A DNA stretch of 61,835 nt from Clostridia bacterium (lineage in GTDB: Bacteria > Bacillota > Clostridia > Oscillospirales > Acutalibacteraceae): positions 1-61,835 of the forward strand of contig JAFRLX010000153.1 in the NCBI GenBank assembly GCA_017430965.1. Reading direction: 5' to 3'. Numbering within the stretch: the first letter of the stretch is position 1; every line of letters starts with the position of its first letter. The notes under the pieces are model-generated. The model had not been told where the DNA came from. It was given only the letters and a program-made list of their open reading frames with translations, and did no database searches. The position numbers and the translations under genes were made by a program. Of this stretch, positions 18,696 to 27,131 are shown in pieces.

Positions 18696-19847
18696 TTATA
18701 AATTCTCCAATGTCTCCATCATATACTCTGCAAACTCGGCACAGGTAGCGCCGCCGTCTCTGCCGGTAATCACTACCTTCTTTTCGGTTTCGTTACAAAT
18801 TGAAAGCGCTTTGCTGAGTTTGTCCGCTTTGTCGGTATAACCGATGTGGCGCAAGAGCATTTCGCTCGCCTTAATCATGGAAGAAGGGTTGGCATACTTC
18901 GCTCTGCCGGTTTCGAGCATGCGCGGTGCGGAACCGTGAATGGCTTCAAACATGGCGTATTTGTCACCCGCATTGGCGCTGCCAGCCGTGCCGACACCAC
19001 CCTGAATTTGTGCAGCTTCGTCCGTGATAATGTCGCCGTAAAGATTCGGCAGCACAAAGACCTGGAATTTGCTTCTGGAAGCCTTATCGACCAGCTTTGC
19101 GGTCATAATATCAATGTACCAGTCCTCGGCTTCAATCCCGGGGTAATCCTTTGCCACTTCATGGCAAATGGCGGTAAATTTACCGTCTGTTTTCTTCATG
19201 ATATTGGCTTTGGTCACAATTGCCACATAGTTTTTGCCGTTGTTCTTGGCATACTCAAAAGCGGCTCTTGCAATTCTCTCGGTGCCAAGGTCGGTCGTGC
19301 ACTTAAAATCCACTGCCAGGGTGCCGGGAATTTCCACACCTCTCGAACCGAGCACATATTCGCCCTCCGTGTTCTCTCTGAAGAAAATCCAATCGATGTT
19401 TTCCTCGGGCACACTGACCGGACGGATGTTGGCATATAAATCCAGTTCGCGGCGCATTGCCACATTGGCGCTCTCCAAGGTGCCGCCGTGCGGTGTGGTG
19501 GTCGGGCCCTTCAAAATGACATGGCACTTCTTGATTTCGGCGAGAACATCCTCGGGAATCGCCTTGTGTTGCGCCATTCTGTTTTCAATGGTCAACCCCT
19601 CAATGTTGCGAATTTCCACTTTTCCGGCTGCCACTTCCTCTTTCAAAAGGAATTCCAGCACCCTTGCCGCCTCGGCGGAAATAATCGGACCGATGCCGTC
19701 GCCGCCGACCACGCCGATAATGATTTTGTCCAAATGGGCAAAATCGGTAATTTCGCGGTTCTCCGCCATGTGTTTACATCTTGCTGTCTGTTCTTCTAAA
19801 ATGGTTCTGAATTGTTCTACACAATTATCAATATATTGATTACTCAT
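18696..19847 (-). CDS. icd: isocitrate dehydrogenase, isocitrate/isopropylmalate family
   Basis: A 383-aa beta-decarboxylating dehydrogenase predicted to oxidise isocitrate to 2-oxoglutarate. Family blocks are GDGIGPIISAEA near residue 50, ENTEGEYVLGSRG, the lysine helix TKANIMKKTDGKF, and LYGDIITDEAAQIQGGVGTAGSANAG. The aconitase and citrate-synthase neighbours argue for isocitrate rather than isopropylmalate. NAD is the likely cofactor but this is not proven. An intercistronic repeat element separates it from acn. Confidence 0.9.
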   Translation of the reverse strand: MSNQYIDNCVEQFRTILEEQTARCKHMAENREITDFAHLDKIIIGVVGGDGIGPIISAEAARVLEFLLKEEVAAGKVEIRNIEGLTIENRMAQHKAIPEDVLAEIKKCHVILKGPTTTPHGGTLESANVAMRRELDLYANIRPVSVPEENIDWIFFRENTEGEYVLGSRGVEIPGTLAVDFKCTTDLGTERIARAAFEYAKNNGKNYVAIVTKANIMKKTDGKFTAICHEVAKDYPGIEAEDWYIDIMTAKLVDKASRSKFQVFVLPNLYGDIITDEAAQIQGGVGTAGSANAGDKYAMFEAIHGSAPRMLETGRAKYANPSSMIKASEMLLRHIGYTDKADKLSKALSICNETEKKVVITGRDGGATCAEFAEYMMETLENL

Positions 19848-19860
19848 TTTTATTTCCTTC

Positions 19861-19992
19861 CTTCAATAGTTTGGAGTGTGAAGAGTGGAGAGTGGAGTTG
19901 TGGTGGCAGCGCATCGCGCTGCATTTTAATGTGCCGCTTGCGGCACCACCTTTCATTCCGCATTCCGAACTCCGCATTCCGCATTCTTCAAT
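19861..19992. mobile_element. heptad/palindrome element, acn/icd copy, with 7-bp target duplication
   Basis: CTTCAAT flanks the unit at 19861-19867 and 19986-19992. GGAGTG-type heptads (19873-19900) face an inverted GGAATGC array (19955-19986). Inside are two hairpins: GCAGCGC-ATC-GCGCTGC (19906-19922) and GTGCCG-CTTG-CGGCAC (19931-19946). The minus-strand motif GGAATGAAAGGTGG matches GGAATTAAAGGTGG of the nth/rarA copy, and ATTCCGAACTCCG is shared exactly. Confidence 0.62.
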
Positions 19993-20022
19993 TCACAAAG
20001 GTTATTCTCCCTTTGTGAATTG
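19989..20022 (-). other. perfect hairpin spanning the acn stop codon
   Basis: CCTTTGTGAATTG (20010-20022) lies in the last codons of acn and has an exact inverted copy just after the stop (19989-20001). The 8-nt loop holds the TAA stop. There is no T-run, so it is not a typical terminator; it may protect the upstream mRNA or affect termination. Confidence 0.7.
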
Positions 20023-21927
20023 CAGCAGTCCGCCGGCTTTCAAAATTGCCTTTTGCCTGTCGGTATAGTAGCACTTGAGCTGATATGTCTTGCGGGTGGT
20101 TTTGTCGACAAGTGTGATTTCGCCCTTGTCCATTCCCTCAAACACATTTTCCAATACCAGGCGGTCGCCCTGACCGATAAAGGTATAATCCTCTTCATTG
20201 GCGAATACGAGCGGCATAATGCCTGCATTAATCAGGTTTGCCGCATGAATTCTGGCAAAGGATTTGGCGATAACGGCTCTCACACCCAAGTACAGCGGTA
20301 CCAATGCCGCATGCTCTCTGGAAGAACCCTGGCCGTAGTTACTGCCGCCGATTACAATGCTCTGCCCTGCCTTTTTCGCTCTCTCGGGGAACTTTGGGTC
20401 ACACACAGCAAAACAGAACTGTGAGAGGTACGGAATATTGGAGCGGTAGGGCAAAATCTTTGCGCCTGCCGGCATAATGTGGTCGGTCGTAATGTTGTCG
20501 CCTACTTTCAGCACGCATTCCGCTTTCATGGTATCCGTGACAGGGTTGGCATTCGGGAAAGGCTTAATGTTCGGGCCTCTAAGTACCTCCACTTCCGCTG
20601 CCTGTTCAGGGCTTGCAGGCTCAATCACCGCAGTATCATCAATAAAGAACTTGCGCGGCATATTCACACTGAGCTTTTTGCCGAAGGTGGTGGGGTCCGT
20701 AATGTAACCTGTCAGGGCGCTTGCAACGGCTGTTTCCGGGGAAACCAGGTAAACCTGTCCGTCTGCCGTGCCGCTTCTGCCTTCAAAATTGCGGTTGAAG
20801 GTGCGCAGCGACACACCGGCGCTGTTCGGGCTGAAGCCCATGCCGATGCACGGACCGCAGGCACACTCGAGCAACCTTGCACCGGAAGCCAAAATGTCGC
20901 CTAACGCGCCGCAGTCGGATAACATCCTGAGCACCTGCTTGGAACCGGGGGCAATGGAAAGGCTCACATCGGCAGACACGGTCTTGCCTTTGAGCATTGC
21001 CGCTACCTTGAGCATATCCAAAAGAGAGGAGTTGGTGCAGGAGCCGATGCAAACCTGGTCACACTTCACATCGCTTAAAGAGTCAACCGTGACCACATTG
21101 TCGGGACTGTGCGGGCAGGCAATTAAAGGTTTGAGCTCGGAGAGATTGATGTCGATAATTTTGTCGTATTCGGCATCCTCATCGCTCTTTAATTCCACCC
21201 AATCTCCCCCTCTGCCTTCGGCTTCGAGGAATTTTTTGGTGATTTCATCCGAAGGGAAGATAGAGGTTGTCGCACCAAGCTCGGTACCCATATTGGTAAT
21301 GGTCGCTCTCTCGGGAACGGAAAGGGTTTTGATACCTTCGCCGCCCCACTCGATGATGGCGCCCACGCCGCCCTTTACAGAGAGCCTGCGCAGGATTTCC
21401 AAACTCACATCCTTGGCACTGACAAAGGGGCGCAGCTTTCCGCTCAAATTCACTTTATACATTTTCGGCATGGTGATATAGTAAGCACCGCCGCCCATGG
21501 CAACTGCCACATCCAAACCGCCGGCACCCATTGCCAGCATGCCGATACCGCCGCCGGTGGGGGTATGGCTGTCGGAACCGATCAGTGTTTTGCCCGGTAT
21601 GCCGAAGCGCTCTAAATGCACCTGGTGGCAAATACCGTTACCGGGGCGCGAGAAATAAACACCGTGCTTTTTGGCGACCGAGCCGATATAGCGGTGGTCA
21701 TCCGCATTCATAAAACCGCATTGCAGTGTGTTGTGGTCAATATACGCTACACTGCGCTCGGTTTTCACGCGCGGAATACCGATGGTCTCAAACTCCAGGT
21801 ATGCCATTGTTCCGGTTGCATCCTGCGTGAGCGTTTGGTCAATGCGCAGCGCAATTTCTTCGCCGACCTTCATCTCACCTTCCAACAGGTGTGCTTGAAT
21901 GATTTTTTGTGCAATTGTCAAACCCAT
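20002..21927 (-). CDS. acnA: aconitate hydratase
   Basis: A 641-aa 4Fe-4S enzyme that isomerises citrate to isocitrate. Cluster cysteines are seen in CIGSCTNSSLLDM and CACGPCIGMG. The C-terminal swivel domain carries VIGGSNYGQGSSREHAA. Length matches the single-chain aconitases of clostridia and archaea rather than the roughly 890-aa AcnA/AcnB. Its ATG overlaps the GntR stop (TAATG). It takes the product of the upstream citrate synthase and feeds icd. Confidence 0.95.
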   Translation of the reverse strand: MGLTIAQKIIQAHLLEGEMKVGEEIALRIDQTLTQDATGTMAYLEFETIGIPRVKTERSVAYIDHNTLQCGFMNADDHRYIGSVAKKHGVYFSRPGNGICHQVHLERFGIPGKTLIGSDSHTPTGGGIGMLAMGAGGLDVAVAMGGGAYYITMPKMYKVNLSGKLRPFVSAKDVSLEILRRLSVKGGVGAIIEWGGEGIKTLSVPERATITNMGTELGATTSIFPSDEITKKFLEAEGRGGDWVELKSDEDAEYDKIIDINLSELKPLIACPHSPDNVVTVDSLSDVKCDQVCIGSCTNSSLLDMLKVAAMLKGKTVSADVSLSIAPGSKQVLRMLSDCGALGDILASGARLLECACGPCIGMGFSPNSAGVSLRTFNRNFEGRSGTADGQVYLVSPETAVASALTGYITDPTTFGKKLSVNMPRKFFIDDTAVIEPASPEQAAEVEVLRGPNIKPFPNANPVTDTMKAECVLKVGDNITTDHIMPAGAKILPYRSNIPYLSQFCFAVCDPKFPERAKKAGQSIVIGGSNYGQGSSREHAALVPLYLGVRAVIAKSFARIHAANLINAGIMPLVFANEEDYTFIGQGDRLVLENVFEGMDKGEITLVDKTTRKTYQLKCYYTDRQKAILKAGGLLQFTKGE

Positions 21928-22565
21928 TATTGTACCTCCTCCAATAATCTGCTTTTTGCATGCTTGGCGTGCTCTGTGCCAAGCTGTTCTGCAAGCGCCA
22001 CATCATGTGATTTGAGCGCTTGTAATATCTTCTTGTGTTCTTCGCCGCTTTGAATGGCTCTCGGGCGGCTTTTGACCGAGATTTCGCGGTAGCGCGCCAT
22101 CTTGCGGTGCAGCTCGGTTAAAGTCTTTCCGTAAATGCGTGAGCCGCAGTGCTTATAAATCGTGTAATGGAATTCGGAATCCATGGAACTGATTTTTTCA
22201 CTGTCGTTTTCCTTGATATAAAAATCCTGCATCTTCATAATATCTTCCAATTCCTTGATGCCTTCTTCCCGGATATTCCGTGCCGCCAGCGCCATAGCCC
22301 TGCCTTCAATCGCGATGCGGATATCGACCAGGTCCAGAATGTCCTGTTGCGAAAACCCCAGCACAACGATTTTCTTGCCGGTGCTTTCGACCAAATCCTC
22401 CTGCTCGAGCATCGCAACGGCTTCTCGAATCGGGGTTCGGCTGACACCGTATTTGGCGGAAAGCCCCAACTCGGTTAACTCGGTACCGCCGGGGATTTCC
22501 TCGGTAATAATCGCCTGCTCCATAATTTTAAACACTTGGTGGGCAAGGGAAAAGCTTTTATCCAT
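21927..22565 (-). CDS. GntR-family (FadR/FCD type) transcriptional regulator
   Basis: A 212-aa repressor-type protein. Residues about 10-75 form the winged helix with the GntR signature LSAKYGVSRTPIREAVAMLEQEDLVE. The rest is an all-helical FCD ligand domain with the metal-site segment DSEFHYTIYKH. It lies between (Re)-citrate synthase and aconitase and is coupled to acn, so it probably controls this operon in response to citrate or another carboxylate. A matching palindrome TTGTATACAA lies at 24092-24101. Confidence 0.92.
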   Translation of the reverse strand: MDKSFSLAHQVFKIMEQAIITEEIPGGTELTELGLSAKYGVSRTPIREAVAMLEQEDLVESTGKKIVVLGFSQQDILDLVDIRIAIEGRAMALAARNIREEGIKELEDIMKMQDFYIKENDSEKISSMDSEFHYTIYKHCGSRIYGKTLTELHRKMARYREISVKSRPRAIQSGEEHKKILQALKSHDVALAEQLGTEHAKHAKSRLLEEVQ

Positions 22566-22609
22566 TTTTTCCTCCCGTCAATTCTATCCTCATTACTTTT
22601 AACTTTTTA

Positions 22610-23998
22610 TCAGCTGTCCTCCTCGACTGCCTCAAAGCGGCCGGGTGCCAGTTCTTCTATTTTGTCGGTGATTTCCTTTACGGCAAGGCTGGTAACGCGC
22701 CCCGCTTCATAGATTTCATCCACCCACTCTTTGAGCGCAATGACAAGTTCATCATTCTTTGCGACCTGTTCTTCCTCTTTCAGGTGGAAGTGGTCGTTAA
22801 TCCAGTAGGCAATGCCGGCAAGCCCCGATGTTTTGGAAATCAGAACAGTGGCGGCTCTGCCTAAAATCTTTTCGGTATTAAAAATGTTGTAGATTTCCTG
22901 GTCCTTTAATAAACCATCCGCGTGAATACCGGCTCTGGTGACATTAAAATCTCTGCCGATAAACGGCGCGGAGGTGGGAATTTGATAGCCGATTTCGTGT
23001 TTGAAATACTCGGCAATTTCCGTAATCACCTGCGGGTTCATGCCGTCAAACGAGCCGCGCAGAGAGGCATATTCAAACACCATTGCCTCCAGCGGCACAT
23101 TGCCGGTTCTCTCTCCGATGCCCAACAGCGAACAGTTCACCGCACAGGCACCATACAGCCACGCCGCAGTTGCATTTGAAACCGCTTTGTAAAAATCATT
23201 ATGCCCGTGCCACTCGAGCATTTCACTCGGCACACCGGTGAAGTGCTGCAAGCCGTAAATAATGCCCGGCACACTGCGCGGCAGCGCCGTGCCGGTAAAC
23301 GGGACACCGTAGCCCATTGTGTCGCAGGCGCGAATTTTAACCGGGATGCCGGCGTCTTCCGAAAGCTCCTGCAGTGCCGTGACAAACGGCAGCACGAAGC
23401 CGTAAAAATCTGCTCTGGTAATGTCTTCCAAATGGCAGCGCGGCACCAGTCCCGCATCAAACGCATCTTTGACAGTCGCCAAATACATCTCCAGCGCCTG
23501 CTTTCTGTTTTTGCCCAGCTTTTTGAAAATATGATAATCCGAACAGGAAACCAAAATGCCGGTTTCGCGAATTTCCAAATCCTTGACCAGCTGAAAATCC
23601 TTTTTGCTTGCGCGAATCCAAGTGGTTATTTCAGGAAAACGCAGGTTCTTTTCGCGGCACAATTCCAGCGCACGGCGGTCCTTCTCACTGTAGACAAAAA
23701 ACTCGGTTTGCCGAATTCTGCCATAGGGTCCGCCCAGGCGCGACATCATCTCGTACATGTCGGCAATTTGCTCTGCCGTGTACGGGTTCACCGACTGCTG
23801 CCCATCGCGAAAGGAGGTGTCCGTAATCCAAATTTCCTCCGGCATGCTAATCGGCACACGGCGGTGGTTAAAGGCAATTTTCGGCACCTCATCATAGCTG
23901 AAAACATCGCGGTATAAATTCGGTTCCGCTACATCATCGAGCACATACTTGCCCGAGGTTTGCTCTAACAGATTTGTTTTTGGTGATAATTCAACCAT
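22610..23998 (-). CDS. (Re)-citrate synthase, homocitrate-synthase-like
   Basis: A 462-aa protein of the DRE-TIM metallolyase family (isopropylmalate/homocitrate synthase group). The start of the barrel reads WITDTSFRDGQQS, the metal-binding HxH is EWHGHNDFYKAV, and a conserved block is LGIGERTGNVPLEAM. The family contains the (Re)-citrate synthase of Clostridium kluyveri, which condenses acetyl-CoA and oxaloacetate. Position at the head of a GntR-acn-icd operon makes citrate the expected product. No classical citrate synthase is in the window. Homocitrate synthase is the main alternative. GGAGGTG precedes the ATG at 23998. Confidence 0.82.
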   Translation of the reverse strand: MVELSPKTNLLEQTSGKYVLDDVAEPNLYRDVFSYDEVPKIAFNHRRVPISMPEEIWITDTSFRDGQQSVNPYTAEQIADMYEMMSRLGGPYGRIRQTEFFVYSEKDRRALELCREKNLRFPEITTWIRASKKDFQLVKDLEIRETGILVSCSDYHIFKKLGKNRKQALEMYLATVKDAFDAGLVPRCHLEDITRADFYGFVLPFVTALQELSEDAGIPVKIRACDTMGYGVPFTGTALPRSVPGIIYGLQHFTGVPSEMLEWHGHNDFYKAVSNATAAWLYGACAVNCSLLGIGERTGNVPLEAMVFEYASLRGSFDGMNPQVITEIAEYFKHEIGYQIPTSAPFIGRDFNVTRAGIHADGLLKDQEIYNIFNTEKILGRAATVLISKTSGLAGIAYWINDHFHLKEEEQVAKNDELVIALKEWVDEIYEAGRVTSLAVKEITDKIEELAPGRFEAVEEDS

Positions 23999-24091
23999 TT
24001 TTTCACCTCCGAATATATTTCACTGCACCTGGCGTGCACCGGTTCTCGGTTTTTATCGCAATCATCCTTGCGCAAGTTTTATATTGTATAA

Positions 24092-24101
24092 TTGTATACA
24101 A
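24092..24101. promoter_or_regulatory. probable GntR operator
   Basis: The perfect palindrome TTGTATACAA fits the GntR consensus yGTM-KACy. It is embedded in the AT-rich promoter region about 95 nt upstream of the citrate synthase start, with a related half-repeat ATTGTATA at 24083-24090. The regulator encoded in the operon is the obvious ligand. Confidence 0.55.
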
Positions 24102-24168
24102 TAATACAAAAAAAGTCAATGAAAATACGCCTATATTTTATTTTTATTAATTACATAAGAATTAATAA

Positions 24169-24197
24169 TTGCAATTTAACATCGAATATGCTACACT
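24169..24197 (+). promoter_or_regulatory. promoter of the corrinoid adenosyltransferase gene
   Basis: TTGCAA (24169-24174) and TACACT (24192-24197) are separated by 17 bp, ending 18 nt before the start codon. The spacing to the ribosome site is tight, so the leader is very short. Confidence 0.55.
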
Positions 24198-24215
24198 CAT
24201 TGAGAGGTGAACTGT

Positions 24216-24728
24216 ATGGAAGATGCAAAAGTGCATATTTATCACGGCAACGGCAAGGGCAAGACCACTGCCGCTATCGGCTTGGCAATCCGCATGCTCG
24301 GTGCCGGCAAAAAGGTGTGTTTTTGCCAGTTTTTAAAAGACGGTGCCAGCAGTGAAATCAAGCCCCTGAAAAGTTTTAAAAACTGTAAAGTGATGTTTTA
24401 CGGCGAACCCCTCAAATTCATTCAACTGATGAGTGAAAAAGAAAAAAAGACCTGCAAAATCATCGAAACCCAGCTCTTTGCCAGAGCGTGTGACACCGAG
24501 TGCGATTTGCTGGTGCTTGATGAAGTGCTGGACTTAATTGACTATGGGATTTTAGATGAACAGCTTCTCTTCTATTACTTAGATAACCGTGAAGATACCG
24601 AGGTCGTTCTCACCGGCAGAAACCCTTCCCAAAAGCTCAGGAGGCGCGCAGACTACATTACCGAAATGCGCTGTATCAAACACCCGTTTGAGGAGGGCTG
24701 CATTGCCCGCGAAGGGGTGGAATTTTAA
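24216..24728 (+). CDS. cobO: cob(I)yrinic acid a,c-diamide adenosyltransferase
   Basis: A 170-aa P-loop protein of the CobA/CobO/BtuR family that adenosylates corrinoids using ATP. The N-terminal P-loop is GNGKGKTTAAIG, then CFCQFLKDG, the metal-binding LLVLDEVLDLID, and VVLTGRNPSQKLRRRADYITEM. I chose the ATG at 24216 behind GAGAGG rather than a GTG 9 nt earlier. No other corrinoid genes are near, so it may serve cobalamin salvage. Confidence 0.92.
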   Translation: MEDAKVHIYHGNGKGKTTAAIGLAIRMLGAGKKVCFCQFLKDGASSEIKPLKSFKNCKVMFYGEPLKFIQLMSEKEKKTCKIIETQLFARACDTECDLLVLDEVLDLIDYGILDEQLLFYYLDNREDTEVVLTGRNPSQKLRRRADYITEMRCIKHPFEEGCIAREGVEF

Positions 24729-24782
24729 CCTTTTTTCAAATGATAGTTTGCCGCATGTCGATTTTTCGAAAGGAGAGAAAAT

Positions 24783-25910
24783 ATGCGCACATCAAAGGAG
24801 AATCTAATGTCTTCTAAGAAGTCGCGACAAAGCAATATTGAACTATTGAGAATCATTTCTATGCTGATGATTCTTTCTTGTCATTTTTTCTCACACGGCA
24901 ATTTTAATTTTGAAAATAACATATGGTCTGTTCCGGCTGTTTGGTCATATGTTATTCAACTGGGAGGAAAACTCGGCGCTGCAACTTTTGTCTTTATTAC
25001 CGGTTTTTTCTTAATTCATGACACAACCATTTTTAATTTTAAAAAAATTGCCAGGTTTTGGGGGCAGATTTTCTTTTATTCCATTACCTTTTATTGTTTA
25101 AATTCTTTTTTGACTGCCGAATTCAGTATTGTCAATTTAATCAAATCATTTTTCCCCCTGACATTTCAGATTTGGTGGTTTGCAAGCACATATTTTGTTT
25201 TATTCCTGCTACATCCATTTATAAATAAATTATTGCTGCAACTGAACAAGCGTTCCTTTCAAACCCTCATTTGCTTACTTGTTTTTATGTGGATTATTAT
25301 TCCCACATTTTTATTTTCTTCTTATCAATCGAATAGCTTATTAACATTTATCACTATTTATTGCATTGCAGGATATATCAGGTTATACGGTTTAAGCCCC
25401 GCGCTCAAAACAAAGCATTTCTTCTTTGTTTTTTGTTTTTCTTGTTTGATAATCTATGCATCTAATATCGCAATAAGATTACTCAGTAATACGTTCTCAT
25501 TTTTTGAAGGCAAGGAATACTTCTTTTATGAAATGAATAAATTGCCGCTATTGATCGCTGCTTGCAGTTTATTTATGATGTTTTCAAGAATCAATCTTTC
25601 CTATAACAAAACCATTAACTTGCTTGCACGTGCAAGCTTTGGTGTATATCTGATTCATGACTATCCGTCGGTTAGAGACTTTCTGTGGCTCGACCTTTTT
25701 AAAAACAACTCCTATGCTCGCACTTGTTTATTGATTCCTTATTCCATCGGTGTTGCAATCCTTGTATATATTACCTGCTCACTGATAGACTTGCTGCGAC
25801 AATGTAGCATCGAAAAAGTATATATATTGTTGACCGATAAACTGATTGCTCGCTTCTCACCTTTCACCAAAAAACTATATAATAAATTCTTACACTTTAT
25901 ATTCGGTTAG
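24783..25910 (+). CDS. acyltransferase family 3 membrane protein
   Basis: A 375-aa integral membrane protein with about ten hydrophobic helices. The family start reads QSNIELLRIISMLMILSCHFFSHG, where the His is the expected catalytic residue. Such proteins O-acylate surface sugars. It lies on the opposite strand to the polysaccharide locus, convergent with the next acyltransferase, and is visibly more AT-rich than the genes to its left. An alternative ATG at 24810 has an equally good AAGGAG site. Confidence 0.88.
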   Translation: MRTSKENLMSSKKSRQSNIELLRIISMLMILSCHFFSHGNFNFENNIWSVPAVWSYVIQLGGKLGAATFVFITGFFLIHDTTIFNFKKIARFWGQIFFYSITFYCLNSFLTAEFSIVNLIKSFFPLTFQIWWFASTYFVLFLLHPFINKLLLQLNKRSFQTLICLLVFMWIIIPTFLFSSYQSNSLLTFITIYCIAGYIRLYGLSPALKTKHFFFVFCFSCLIIYASNIAIRLLSNTFSFFEGKEYFFYEMNKLPLLIAACSLFMMFSRINLSYNKTINLLARASFGVYLIHDYPSVRDFLWLDLFKNNSYARTCLLIPYSIGVAILVYITCSLIDLLRQCSIEKVYILLTDKLIARFSPFTKKLYNKFLHFIFG

Positions 25911-25988
25911 TGTTATATCAGCCTTAGATAATCTAAAAACATAATTGTTTTGATATAATGAAAGGCACTTTCCTTTTAGCTGTTAGCT

Positions 25989-27101
25989 TTATCTTCTAAA
26001 CAGCTTTTGTTCGATTTTAAAGTACGCCTTCCGACCGATTCGGTAGACGCGTTCACTGACTTTTTCGGTTACTTTTTGTAAGCTCAGTCGATACAAAATC
26101 GCGGCAATCACCGAAACAATAAACAGAACAGCCGCATACAGCAATATCCATGCCCACACCTGCCGCGGCTTGCAATTGGTATACATAAATTTCCAAACAT
26201 AAGTCAAATAATAATGGCGATTAATGTAGTTGCCGTGAATCAGGTAAATGAGAAGGGACAGAGCGGAAACGGAATTGATTATTTTATTGTGAAATTTGAA
26301 ACTGCTCGCTAAAAACACCAGCGAGATTGCCATCACAATAATGACCGGGTTCTTAATCACATTCCAGTACAGCAGCCAACCGTCGTGCAAAGAAGTTTTT
26401 AGTGTCACAAACCAGGTGACTGCCAGCTGCAGCAAAAAGGCGACCGCGCTGACAATAAAAATAATCGCATTCTTTTTTTGATTGGCGGCAAATGATTCCC
26501 GGTACCTTTTGATATATGTCACGATAAAATAGACGGCTATCCAAAGAATCAGGTAGGAATAATAATACCGGTCTTCAATTACATTGTTTACAACAATGTA
26601 AAGAAAAGAAAGCACGAAAGCAATCCTCAAATGTCTGCTGCGCCCTACTTTATTGATAATCACATTCAAACCGGGAAATAACAGATAAAACAGCAGGTAG
26701 CAAGTCATGTACCAATAGTTTTCGAAGGTAACCGGCAGCAGCGATTTTATCACAAGCTTTCCGGAAACAAAATTTGCTTTTGTCAGCAGAGGCACCAACA
26801 CAAACAGCACTGAGATAAGCCAAATATCCATTACCATATGGATAACTTTCTGCTTTTTCGAGTTCGTTTTGTCTGCCAGAAACCACGCGGAGCTGACAAA
26901 AAAGATGAGGTTGCCGACATTGCCGCAATGCTTGAATACCAATAACACAAACATCTGCCCGCTCATATTTGCGGCAGTAAACTCTAAGTGTGCAAAATCC
27001 AGCCATGCCTGTGTCACATGGTGAATCATAATCAAGAAAATGGCAATGATTTTTAGCAGCTCAATGCCGGAGGAGCGAAGCGCATAATCTTTTTTCAGCA
27101 T
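25989..27101 (-). CDS. acyltransferase family 3 membrane protein
   Basis: A 370-aa polytopic protein with the family start SSGIELLKIIAIFLIMIHHVTQAW and about ten membrane helices, ending in a basic tail. It resembles the following gene (27132-28316) closely enough to suggest a tandem duplication: GIELLKIIAIFLIM against GVELLKVIAIFLIM, and a similar C-terminus. It probably O-acetylates a repeat unit of the polysaccharide. It is the last gene of the locus. Confidence 0.88.
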   Translation of the reverse strand: MLKKDYALRSSGIELLKIIAIFLIMIHHVTQAWLDFAHLEFTAANMSGQMFVLLVFKHCGNVGNLIFFVSSAWFLADKTNSKKQKVIHMVMDIWLISVLFVLVPLLTKANFVSGKLVIKSLLPVTFENYWYMTCYLLFYLLFPGLNVIINKVGRSRHLRIAFVLSFLYIVVNNVIEDRYYYSYLILWIAVYFIVTYIKRYRESFAANQKKNAIIFIVSAVAFLLQLAVTWFVTLKTSLHDGWLLYWNVIKNPVIIVMAISLVFLASSFKFHNKIINSVSALSLLIYLIHGNYINRHYYLTYVWKFMYTNCKPRQVWAWILLYAAVLFIVSVIAAILYRLSLQKVTEKVSERVYRIGRKAYFKIEQKLFRR

Positions 27102-27131
27102 ATGGTTGTTCCCTTTCCCTCGATGGGGTGT

